Shown: positions 10,519-19,294 of the stretch, piece after piece
How positions within the stretch are numbered: the first letter of the stretch is position 1
How the letters are laid out: each line of letters starts with the position of its first letter
Origin: Alphaproteobacteria bacterium
GTDB taxonomy: Bacteria; Pseudomonadota; Alphaproteobacteria; Paracaedibacterales; CAIOTO01
Direction of reading: 5' to 3'
DNA length: 36,365 nucleotides
Assembly (NCBI GenBank): GCA_947490395.1
Contig: CANLGW010000006.1
Location: 1-36,365 of the forward strand
Made by a program: the position numbers and the translations under genes
Notes under the pieces: model-generated
Databases searched by the model: none
What the model saw: the letters and a program-made list of their open reading frames with translations, nothing else
What the model was told of the DNA's origin: nothing

Positions 10519-12393
10519 ATGCCACACGGCATTTCAACACCGTATATCAGAATATATAGAATGATGCTAATTTATAAAAAATACAAATATATCATTCATT
10601 TTTTCTACATGTTAATGGCATATCACACGGTTGCAGCAGAAGAACAAAAAAAATGGCTCCCTCAAATTGACTTCAATATTAAATACGGCAATAAACGGGA
10701 TCTCGGTCGAATTGGCGCCTTTGGACCAATAGCCCAAACAAATGATATGTTAACATACGTTGATTTTCGTTTCATGGCAGACAGCAACCAAGACCAGGAA
10801 GGAAATTTTGGCTTGGGTCAACGCTGGTTAAATCACAAAATGGGATATATCACAGGTGTTTATGGCTATTTTGATCGTCGATTTAGCAGCCTTGGAAATA
10901 AATATAGTCAGCTAACATTTGGCGCGGAATACCTGAGCACAACATGGGATTATCGAGGCAACGTCTATATACCCGAAAATAAAACATTTACAAACAAAAC
11001 ATATACAAATGAAATAAAAACATCGAATTTTGGCAAATACAAAACAGTCGAGACGTCAACAATCTATGTACAGATAAATAAAGAAGTTCCATTAAGGGGC
11101 ATCGATATTGAAGCGGGTCGTTGCATACCTGGCCTACCAAATCTTCGGTTATATGCTGGGGGTTACTATTATCAGGGACGTGGCGGATTAACCTCAATTA
11201 AAGGAAAGCAGGTTAGATCACAGTACACGCTAAATGATTATATATCACTACAAGCAGAAGCCAGACACGATAATATACGCAAGAAAGATTATTATATAGG
11301 CCTTGAAATTCACATTCCAATCGGCATGGAATCGGGTAAAAGCAACACGTTATCAAACATTGAAAAACGAATGACCGAGGCGCCTGTTCGTGACGTTGAC
11401 ATTGTGTCCAATACAAGTGAAAGCACATCTGTTATCCAAGAAGAAAGCCGAGAGATCACAACAAAAGAAATACCAGGAAACACAGCAAAAAGCACGACAG
11501 AAGCCACACCAGAGCACTCAAATGCAACCCATGGCTTTTTTTCAAATATGTTTTGTACTGTAATCGGGACAGGCTCTCCCTCAATTACAACACAAAAGAC
11601 AAAGAAACAAAAAGGGAAGAAACAAACATCCACAACATCTTCCATGAATAGCAACAGAAATACCACTCAACAATCCCGCGCAAATAACAGTGCTAATCGC
11701 AGTACTCAAGCTCTGAATTCCAGACCCTATCGTACACCATTATTTAAAAGCCCACGACCAATGCAGTCAACACGTACAGTAAGTGCAGCACACCAACATA
11801 GTGCAACTTGCAGCCACAACCACGGAGCAAAATCCGTAAGCGCCTCTTCTTATCGCACATCATCATTTCAGAGCGCACGAACAATACAAGCAGGAAATAC
11901 ACATAAAACGCATCATCATCATGCGAACTGCACGCATAGCCACAATGCAAAACCGACACCAATCCATTCTCATCACACATCATCATTTCAAAAATCCCGA
12001 ATAGCAAGCGCTACTAAGAAAGAACATACACACAAGCATCATGAAAACTGCAGTCACGATCACGGCACTAACCCCATACGGATGTTACCGACAAGCCCCC
12101 ATTCCCCTGAAATCAAAGCAATACAAAGCAAACAGATAGCAACGCCTCTTTACAATGAAAAGGGGCATAACGTTAAGCCGCAGCAACATCACGAAAAATG
12201 TGAACACAAGCATAGAGAGTTTGCACACACAACACCTACAGCTATTCTAGATGATACGAATGACACCACCCTATTAAGGGATCAAGAAACACCTTCACGC
12301 ACGGAAGACATAAATTTAATCGAACACCTTTATTCAATACACACACACTATTCTTCCCATATGGAGACGCGCTATACGTCATGGGGATTATAA
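10519..12393 (+). CDS. inverse autotransporter beta-barrel (IAT_beta, intimin/invasin-type) protein with Cys/His-rich repeat C-terminal region
   Basis: Signal peptide ending TVAA|EEQKK; barrel motifs ITGVYGYFDRRF, FGAEYLSTTWDYRGNVYIP, LPNLRLYAGGYYYQG, YISLQAEARHDNIRKKDYYIGLEIHIPIG; then Ser/Thr/His-rich repeats. Start may be the internal ATG at 10561/10564. Confidence 0.82.
   Translation: MPHGISTPYIRIYRMMLIYKKYKYIIHFFYMLMAYHTVAAEEQKKWLPQIDFNIKYGNKRDLGRIGAFGPIAQTNDMLTYVDFRFMADSNQDQEGNFGLGQRWLNHKMGYITGVYGYFDRRFSSLGNKYSQLTFGAEYLSTTWDYRGNVYIPENKTFTNKTYTNEIKTSNFGKYKTVETSTIYVQINKEVPLRGIDIEAGRCIPGLPNLRLYAGGYYYQGRGGLTSIKGKQVRSQYTLNDYISLQAEARHDNIRKKDYYIGLEIHIPIGMESGKSNTLSNIEKRMTEAPVRDVDIVSNTSESTSVIQEESREITTKEIPGNTAKSTTEATPEHSNATHGFFSNMFCTVIGTGSPSITTQKTKKQKGKKQTSTTSSMNSNRNTTQQSRANNSANRSTQALNSRPYRTPLFKSPRPMQSTRTVSAAHQHSATCSHNHGAKSVSASSYRTSSFQSARTIQAGNTHKTHHHHANCTHSHNAKPTPIHSHHTSSFQKSRIASATKKEHTHKHHENCSHDHGTNPIRMLPTSPHSPEIKAIQSKQIATPLYNEKGHNVKPQQHHEKCEHKHREFAHTTPTAILDDTNDTTLLRDQETPSRTEDINLIEHLYSIHTHYSSHMETRYTSWGL
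11791..12213 (+). repeat. protein-level Cys/His repeats (HQHSATCSHNH, HHHHANCTHSH, HKHHENCSHDH, QHHEKCEHKH)
   Basis: Four copies of H-x2-3-C-x-H-x-H; the first three lie in ~38-40 aa imperfect repeats that also carry a [YH][RH]T[SP][SL]F[QK] segment. Confidence 0.85.
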
Positions 12394-12399
12394 ATCCCC
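12383..12399 (+). terminator. hairpin overlapping the stop codon of the inverse autotransporter gene
   Basis: GGGGATT-ATA-AATCCCC followed by CCTTTT. Confidence 0.6.
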
Positions 12400-12503
12400 C
12401 CTTTTGGAAAGAGATAAATTTAATGGAATTCAAACTTTCTTCAGGGGGCTATACCGCGAAACACTTGCATCGCTATCACAAAAAACGTATAACTATTTTA
12501 TTC

Positions 12504-12579
12504 GGGGTCGTAGCTCAGTTGGTAGAGCGCTACAATGGCATTGTAGAGGTCAGGGGTTCGATTCCCCTCGGCTCCACCA
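12504..12579 (+). tRNA. tRNA-Ala (anticodon GGC)
   Basis: Acceptor GGGGTCG/CGGCTCC, D-arm GCTCAGTTGGTAGAGC, anticodon arm CTACA-ATGGCAT-TGTAG, T-arm AGGGGTTCGATTCCCCT, encoded CCA. Confidence 0.95.
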
Positions 12580-12616
12580 TGGAACCCCACTCCTTTTAAT
12601 CTGTCAGGTTTGCCTT

Positions 12617-14446
12617 ATGCGCGAAAATAGCCCATACGATGTGGCAAGAGATATTGAACGTCCTCCTTCTCATCAAACCATTGGAAAAAGTTTAAAGAAA
12701 TTAACCCTATTTTATCGATATGCACGCCCGTTTCGTCTGCACGTAATTATGTCTTTTTTATCCGTTCTGGGCGCAGGAGGCATCGTTCTTGTCTTAGGTT
12801 ATGTTGTAAGACATGTCATTGATAATGGTTTTCTTTTTGAACGCAATACGCAGCTACTCGCAACACTTGGCGGTATTTTTGTAATTATCCTCCTCTTATC
12901 GTTTTTTAGCTTTTGTCGCTGTTATTATGTCGGATGGTTAAGCGAACGCATCACGGCAAGCCTCCGCCAGGATCTCTTTAACCATCTTCTAGCTCTGGAT
13001 GTCAGTTACTACGAATACACACGCTCTGGGGAACTTGTATCACGTTTAACCACTGACACAAGCTTACTTCAAATTGTTTTTGGAACAGCCTTTCCAATTG
13101 CCCTTCGCAACGGCGTACTACTGATTGGCGGTCTTGGCATGATGATCATAACAACGCCTAAATTAGCTGCTTATGCATTGATTCTTGTTCCACTTATTAT
13201 TTTGCCAGCCATGCGTTTTGGTCAGCGCGTACGCTATTTATCAAAAACGGCACAAGAACGCTTAGGCGATCTAAGCAGCTTTCTGGAGGAAACCTTATCA
13301 AATATCCGGACATGCCAGGCCTTTACCCATGAAAATATCGACCGCACTGTCTTTGATGCACACACAAAAGATGCTTTTTCAGCCGCTATTGGTCGTATCT
13401 GGCAGCGCTCCCTTTTATCAAGTTTTGTAATGGCACTTGCATTTGGGGGGATTTGCATCCTCCTTTGGGTTGGAATACGTGACGTTCAGCTTGGCTCTAT
13501 GACAACGGGAACCTTATCTGCTTTCATGTTTTATGCGTTACTTGTTGCAGGTTCAGCAGGTTCATTTAGCGATGTTTTTGCTGACTTAAAACGGGCATCT
13601 GGGGCAGCGGATCGATTAATTGAACTCTTTTGTGTCAAGCCAACGGTCACACGATTAACATCAAAGAAGATTGCCTACCTTCCTGCACGCGGTACAATTG
13701 CCATGCATAATGTTAACTTTGCCTACCCAACCAACATTGAAAACCCTGCTCTTAATAACATCGTCTTATCGGTAAATCCTGGTGAAAAAGTAGCCATCGT
13801 TGGTCCGTCTGGCGCAGGAAAAACAACAATTCTATCCCTTCTTATGCGTTTTTATGAACCCCAACAAGGATCCATATACATTGATGGACACGACTATAGA
13901 GATTTATCCTTATACGATTTACGTCACCGCATCAGCATTGTCCCCCAAGACCCTACCTTATTTAGCGGAACACTTTATGACAATATTTTATATGGTCGCC
14001 CTGATGCAGATGACAAAGATGTCTGGAAAGCCATTCAGCTTGCACGCCTCGATGATGTTATTGAACGCTTACCTCATGGCATAAATACACTTGTTGGTAC
14101 ACGCGGTGTACGGCTATCCGGCGGGCAAAAACAACGCATTGCGATTGCACGTGCCATTTTACGAAATCCACGTATTTTGCTTCTTGATGAAGCAACAAGT
14201 TCACTGGATGCCGAAAATGAGCATGCTGTTCAGGAAGGGCTTAAGTACCTAACGACAACCCGCACCACATTAGTCGTTGCCCATCGCCTATCAACAGTTC
14301 TCCATGCAGAGCGTATTGTCGTGATGGATCGTGGAACAATTCAAGGAGTTGGAACCCATGCGGAGCTATGCGAGCAAAATGCCCTCTACCGTCGTCTTGC
14401 AACCCTACAGTTCGCCGATGGTATTACACGTCAATCGGTGACTTAA
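12617..14446 (+). CDS. ABC exporter, MsbA-type (TMD-NBD fusion)
   Basis: Walker A GPSGAGKTT, LSGGQKQRIAIARAIL, ILLLDEATSSLD; start MRENSPYDVARD after the tRNA, not the ORF-track start inside it. Confidence 0.92.
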   Translation: MRENSPYDVARDIERPPSHQTIGKSLKKLTLFYRYARPFRLHVIMSFLSVLGAGGIVLVLGYVVRHVIDNGFLFERNTQLLATLGGIFVIILLLSFFSFCRCYYVGWLSERITASLRQDLFNHLLALDVSYYEYTRSGELVSRLTTDTSLLQIVFGTAFPIALRNGVLLIGGLGMMIITTPKLAAYALILVPLIILPAMRFGQRVRYLSKTAQERLGDLSSFLEETLSNIRTCQAFTHENIDRTVFDAHTKDAFSAAIGRIWQRSLLSSFVMALAFGGICILLWVGIRDVQLGSMTTGTLSAFMFYALLVAGSAGSFSDVFADLKRASGAADRLIELFCVKPTVTRLTSKKIAYLPARGTIAMHNVNFAYPTNIENPALNNIVLSVNPGEKVAIVGPSGAGKTTILSLLMRFYEPQQGSIYIDGHDYRDLSLYDLRHRISIVPQDPTLFSGTLYDNILYGRPDADDKDVWKAIQLARLDDVIERLPHGINTLVGTRGVRLSGGQKQRIAIARAILRNPRILLLDEATSSLDAENEHAVQEGLKYLTTTRTTLVVAHRLSTVLHAERIVVMDRGTIQGVGTHAELCEQNALYRRLATLQFADGITRQSVT

Positions 14447-14500
14447 GTGATAAAAAATCACTCGCGATTAACGCAGAATTGACTGCTTTATTAGCATCGC

Positions 14501-14585
14501 CGTCATAACCGATCATTGCTCGGTTATCCAAGAAAATAAATGACCACTGAATAGCAAAACGCTTCGCAAATTCTCTCTATGACGA
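14501..14585. repeat. degraded dispersed palindromic repeat, copy B
   Basis: CGTCAT ... TTATCCAAGAAAATAAATGACCACT ... GCTTCGC ... ATGACGA. Confidence 0.45.
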
Positions 14586-14705
14586 GAAATGGCGTATCCT
14601 CACCCCCTCCTCTGCCATAAGAGGCGTGAAGCTTCACCCCTTTCAGAATTAAAAAGTTTACAGGAAGTCTATTTACTCTACAAGACTATACCTAATCAGA
14701 AAACC

Positions 14706-15566
14706 TTAAGAAATATTTAGCATAGCTATAAATCTTACTCCTTCTACAGAAGGTTCACCTGAACGATAGTAAACATCAATACTAGGTTTAATGACTAACA
14801 ACCGATCAGAACCATTTGTATATTCAAATGCAGGTGGCTGTAGGGCATTAAAATCATCTAATACAGCTTTACTTACTCCGTGTATATTTAAAAATACGGC
14901 AACATCACCCGTTTTAAAATCACGTTGTGCCATATCTCTTGCAACTCTAGGGTATAATTTAAAGTGCTTTAAAATTGATTCCAAACTCCTTCCATTAATC
15001 ATTGTCCCCGCACTATCTGCTACATCAATTCGATATAAAGATACAAAAGGCTGACTTTCATTACTAAAAAAACGTATAACGAAAGAATCTAAATCCCAAA
15101 TTCTACTTAATAATAAAGAAGACATGTTATATAAACTTCTTTTTTTATACACAATTGGTTCTAGTTTATCAGGACAATTTGTACCATCTGGAATACCATT
15201 AAAATCAATACGTATTATATTACTTGCTTCAAACTCCACCCCATTAAAAATATCTACTCCACTTAATATCTGTTGTTGATCAATAGGTATCTGACGTAAC
15301 GCAAACGGAGCAGATTCAACTTCCGCTAATAATTCATCAATTAATTCCTGATGAAAAAAGAAAACCTGACCAGCATCAATCCCTTCGCGTAAACCTATTT
15401 CTTTTGCTTTTGCAAACATTTTACTTGTCGGTTCAGGATATTCACCCATAACTTGCACAACACGCGCTAATTTCCTATCTTGTTCAGTTAATCCTGTGCT
15501 TGAACAAATATCTATTGACACCAATAGATATAATAAAATACTTATAAAATGTAAATAATACTTCAT
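14706..15566 (-). CDS. secreted protein of unknown function (286 aa)
   Basis: Signal peptide MKYYLHFISILLYLLVSIDICSS; long ORF, 9 bp downstream of the next gene in the same direction. Confidence 0.72.
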   Translation of the reverse strand: MKYYLHFISILLYLLVSIDICSSTGLTEQDRKLARVVQVMGEYPEPTSKMFAKAKEIGLREGIDAGQVFFFHQELIDELLAEVESAPFALRQIPIDQQQILSGVDIFNGVEFEASNIIRIDFNGIPDGTNCPDKLEPIVYKKRSLYNMSSLLLSRIWDLDSFVIRFFSNESQPFVSLYRIDVADSAGTMINGRSLESILKHFKLYPRVARDMAQRDFKTGDVAVFLNIHGVSKAVLDDFNALQPPAFEYTNGSDRLLVIKPSIDVYYRSGEPSVEGVRFIAMLNIS

Positions 15567-15575
15567 TTCAACCTC

Positions 15576-17177
15576 CTACAATTCTGTTGTTTCTTTAGCA
15601 AAAGCATAAATTTCTATGCCCACATTTTCAGCAAACAAGCCTTCACCTATAACTTTCTGCACAAAATTTGTTATTTTAGATTTAAAACGCCCAGTTCCTA
15701 TCATATGTGAAAACATTGCACGGCAATATCGACATGTATCTTTACAATCATAACAATAAACAGTTATTTTATCTGCTTGTTGTGTAACTACACTAGTCAC
15801 TGGAAGCTCTATATGATAGTAATCTTTTAATGAGTCAAAATTTGGTTTATCCAAAAATTGTATTAAATATTGTTCTGATTGATGAAAGCAGCCCTCAAAC
15901 CCTTCACTAAACATACCTTGTAATATCTTTTCACCATATACATCGAATCGATCAAGTAAAGCACTTTCACCATACAGCGCTTCAATTTGTGCTAAAAAAG
16001 CATCTTGTTTCTTAATCTCAAATCCTATTTGAGATCTTGTTATTATGCTACTACTAAGCTTAAGCTCTTTCTTAACTTGTATGCTAAGTTCACTACTTTT
16101 TCCATCATAAATAGGAAATCTCTTATCTCCTAATAAAAGCTCAGTTGATAAAGGCATTCCAAACGTTCTTTTATTATAAATACCTATGGGATCAGGTATG
16201 CCAGCAGAAGGGATACGATGAAAAGCCGTATACATTTTAACTATTTCCCAATCTTCCGCCAAAGCTTCTCGTCTATATTTATCTGTAAGCTCTTTTAATT
16301 GCGATACTTTATAATTACGAACTTCCAATAATTCACTATGTTTTTTAGATACAACCTCACTTTTATCAGAACCACTTAAAAATGTTCCACATGTAATATT
16401 ATAAAGTACGGTTGTTCCAGCCTTTACACAAATTTTGACAAACAAAGCATTTTTTTTATCCCCATGGTTGCTGCGTGTATATTCAGTAAGTTCCTCTGTA
16501 ATCTTCAAATGTAAATTACTTGCATCACCAAGCTGAACTAAACCAATATCTTGAAGGTCACTAACAGTTGGGTAAACAAAAGTACGCCCATAATTAAACT
16601 CAGAAGGTCTAAAATTATCAGAAACTGTATTTCTTGTTGTAGAGTTTCTTGTTGTAGGGTTTCTTAAATAACGTCTAAAACCAAACTGCTCCACATCCGC
16701 ACAATTTTGCATGGCAATACAATGACCGCTAATAATTCGCCCAGCATTAACAAAATAAATAGGATCAGGGATATTAAATGAACTTACATTAGTGCCATAA
16801 TCTCTTTGTTCAGCAAACATAATATTAAGCTGTTCCAAAATGTTCTCAGAAGCTTGACCAATCCATCTATCTATAGAATCTTGTTGGCTAGTAACCAGAG
16901 GAATACTCATATCAATCAATGAATCTGGATCATTCACCCAAGGAGCATCTCTTTCGATTATGCCTCTGAAAGAGTCTTTGACTGCGCCCATAAATATATT
17001 ATAATCCCCTAAATTGCTTATCACCAAAGGATTACTATCAAACGAGATAATCTTAATAATCGAATATCTACTTGTATAACTAGCATCTTGGCATTGCTCC
17101 ACAGTTGCATATAAAAATAGACTTTTAATATATACAAGAAAAAAAAAGGCTTGGCTAATTCGTGATTTATAATACAT
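15576..17177 (-). CDS. secreted protein of unknown function (533 aa) with a Cys-rich C-terminal segment
   Basis: N-terminal hydrophobic signal (SQAFFFLVYIKSLFLYA); C-terminus ITVYCYDCKDTCRYCRAMF preceded by FHQSEQYLIQFL. Confidence 0.75.
   Translation of the reverse strand: MYYKSRISQAFFFLVYIKSLFLYATVEQCQDASYTSRYSIIKIISFDSNPLVISNLGDYNIFMGAVKDSFRGIIERDAPWVNDPDSLIDMSIPLVTSQQDSIDRWIGQASENILEQLNIMFAEQRDYGTNVSSFNIPDPIYFVNAGRIISGHCIAMQNCADVEQFGFRRYLRNPTTRNSTTRNTVSDNFRPSEFNYGRTFVYPTVSDLQDIGLVQLGDASNLHLKITEELTEYTRSNHGDKKNALFVKICVKAGTTVLYNITCGTFLSGSDKSEVVSKKHSELLEVRNYKVSQLKELTDKYRREALAEDWEIVKMYTAFHRIPSAGIPDPIGIYNKRTFGMPLSTELLLGDKRFPIYDGKSSELSIQVKKELKLSSSIITRSQIGFEIKKQDAFLAQIEALYGESALLDRFDVYGEKILQGMFSEGFEGCFHQSEQYLIQFLDKPNFDSLKDYYHIELPVTSVVTQQADKITVYCYDCKDTCRYCRAMFSHMIGTGRFKSKITNFVQKVIGEGLFAENVGIEIYAFAKETTEL
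16630..16665. repeat. 15-bp tandem repeat (about 2.4 copies) inside the CDS
   Basis: TTTCTTGTTGTAGAG TTTCTTGTTGTAGGG TTTCTT, encoding RNPTTRNSTTRN. Confidence 0.8.
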
Positions 17178-17360
17178 AGAAATTTATCACTTAACTGTTC
17201 ATTTCTTCTTTTTATCACACACTAATACATACACAGAATAAGAATAAAAGATAAAATTTAATCGCAATATAAGAATTTTATTTAAAATTAGAAGTTAGAA
17301 GACTCAAAATATCTAACTTAGGAAAAAGCGAGGTGTAATTTTCTATTCTTATATTTTTTG

Positions 17361-19247
17361 TTAAAACGCTTGCCCAATGGCAATATAGAACTGATAGTCT
17401 GCATCAATTCTTTTCCCATTTGCATTTTTTCGACGTTTAAATGGGATAGCAACATCTAAACGAATAGGGCCAAAGCCACTAAAATAACGGATACCCGCAC
17501 CTGCGCCATACAATGTGTTTTCAGTAGCAAATTCAGGCGAACGTTTTACCGTTACTGACGCAGCTTCAAAGAAACCAGCAAAACCAATTGTTTCAGTTGC
17601 CCGCAAACGAAGCTCACCACCCCATTCCATCATAGACCGGCCACCAAGGGGTATACCATCCGCATCATATGGCCCCACCTTCTGGTAACCATAACCACGA
17701 ATTGAACCCGATCCCCCACCATAAAAACGCTTTGTTGGCGGCACATCTGCAAAATTATTAACAAAAAGGGTTGCCGCCTTAACATACGTCGCAAGAACAA
17801 CTTTCCCCTCACCAAGTGTATTTTGTTTAAAAGGAAGATACGTTTGTAAATTTCCTTGCGTGCGTGTCAAATTTCGTTTGGAGGCGCTATTTTTTCGCCA
17901 ATAAGGCGTCATTTCGCCCGATAAACGCAATCCTTCAGAAGGATCAAGAAAATCATCCGTATTATCCGCCTTCATAATAAGGGGTATTCCTATAAAATGA
18001 TTATTAAAAACGATACTCTGTGCATAAATACGACTTGATTCGTGCAATAATCCAATCGATCCTTTAATGTACTCATGAAAAGGAACTTCGTATGAGCTCC
18101 CCACTGTAATTGTGCGCCCACTATAAGCACGTGTATTCTCACGCAGCCACACATTCTGGAACGACAACATATGTTCAGCGCCACCAACATCAGGAATATC
18201 AAAAGATGCTTTTGCCCGTTGTTCACGTGTTGATGATTGATAAGATACACCGGCATGCTCACCATTCCCCAAAACATTATTATGATGCCAAAAAACCTTT
18301 CCACCCAAACGTTCTGACGTATTATAACGAATACCCGCACCAAAAACACGTGGTGGAGCTTCAGCAACCTTTACCTGCATGACGACATTTTTCTTATTTT
18401 CGTCAACATTACGCATTGTTTGCTCTTGTGGTAATGCTGTTACATTAAAATTTGAAATAAGATTCGTCTGCAATACTTTTTTTCGTATTTTCCGAATAAC
18501 TTTGTCATTATAAGTGTCACCATTTTTCCATGTAATTCTATTTTTAATAAAATCTGGATTCAACGCTGAAAGACCTGTAATACTTGTGTCAACAATCGTT
18601 GCTTCTGCCTTTACAATAACTGGGAATGTGAGATAAACAACATGCTTATCCTTATCTAAAACGCCACGCGGTGACTGAGCTTCAACAAATGGGTAACCAT
18701 TCTCTAGAAAATACTTTTCGATCTTCCTTTTAGCATCATGGATTTTTTCAATATCAACGGGTTTACCAATTTCAATCTCAATAATATCTTCATTAAGTTT
18801 AATACTCTGTTTATGTGTAAAGTTTGTCATTACATCTGTTTCAATTGTAAGCCCGCCAATTGTGTAACGTGTCCCTGTATGAACAGTAAACAATATATGA
18901 GATTCGCTACCTTCTGTATCCATTGAAACATTCACTGAACCTTCAAAATATCCCTCTGATTCAAGAATGTATTCAAAAATTTCTTGATCCTTGTGCGCGC
19001 GTTTAAGCAATGCGCCTTGTGTTGAAGCATGATTAATTCCAAGATGCAGTAATTTTGAATCACTCCTAAAAGCTTCCTCAAGTGCACCAGGCAAATCAGG
19101 CGTAAACGTAACGTGGTAAGGAAGACCTTCAGAATGAAAGAAATCTTTTGTTGGATCCTCAAGTGGTGTTCTAAACCATTCACAGCTGGCAAGTAGACCA
19201 AGCGCACTGACGCTTATGAACCATTTTTGCCAATGTGACTGCACCAC
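17361..19247 (-). CDS. TamA/BamA (Omp85) family outer membrane protein, TamA-like, with lipoprotein-type signal
   Basis: POTRA-like N-terminus, GGSGSIRGYGYQKVGP Omp85 motif, C-terminal GFGPIRLDVAIPF...DYQFYIAIGQAF; signal ALGLLASC. Confidence 0.85.
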   Translation of the reverse strand: MVQSHWQKWFISVSALGLLASCEWFRTPLEDPTKDFFHSEGLPYHVTFTPDLPGALEEAFRSDSKLLHLGINHASTQGALLKRAHKDQEIFEYILESEGYFEGSVNVSMDTEGSESHILFTVHTGTRYTIGGLTIETDVMTNFTHKQSIKLNEDIIEIEIGKPVDIEKIHDAKRKIEKYFLENGYPFVEAQSPRGVLDKDKHVVYLTFPVIVKAEATIVDTSITGLSALNPDFIKNRITWKNGDTYNDKVIRKIRKKVLQTNLISNFNVTALPQEQTMRNVDENKKNVVMQVKVAEAPPRVFGAGIRYNTSERLGGKVFWHHNNVLGNGEHAGVSYQSSTREQRAKASFDIPDVGGAEHMLSFQNVWLRENTRAYSGRTITVGSSYEVPFHEYIKGSIGLLHESSRIYAQSIVFNNHFIGIPLIMKADNTDDFLDPSEGLRLSGEMTPYWRKNSASKRNLTRTQGNLQTYLPFKQNTLGEGKVVLATYVKAATLFVNNFADVPPTKRFYGGGSGSIRGYGYQKVGPYDADGIPLGGRSMMEWGGELRLRATETIGFAGFFEAASVTVKRSPEFATENTLYGAGAGIRYFSGFGPIRLDVAIPFKRRKNANGKRIDADYQFYIAIGQAF

Positions 19248-19294
19248 GTAACCCTCACAACATAATAATCGATAAAATACCTATCGACATCGTA

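Noticed and set aside
11791-12213. CRISPR-like reading of the His-rich repeat region
   Set aside because: Repeats are diverged at DNA level and conserved at protein level in frame; no uniform spacer/repeat structure
12404-12616. ORF-track 5' extension of the second ABC exporter
   Set aside because: It reads through the tRNA-Ala gene (12504-12579); the homologous protein starts at MRENSPYDV, 12617
18110-18382. Antisense ORFs inside tamA-like, tssF, tssG, ABC and other genes (e.g. 18110-18382, 22907-23269, 7904-8221)
   Set aside because: Shadow frames of well-supported genes with no independent coding evidence
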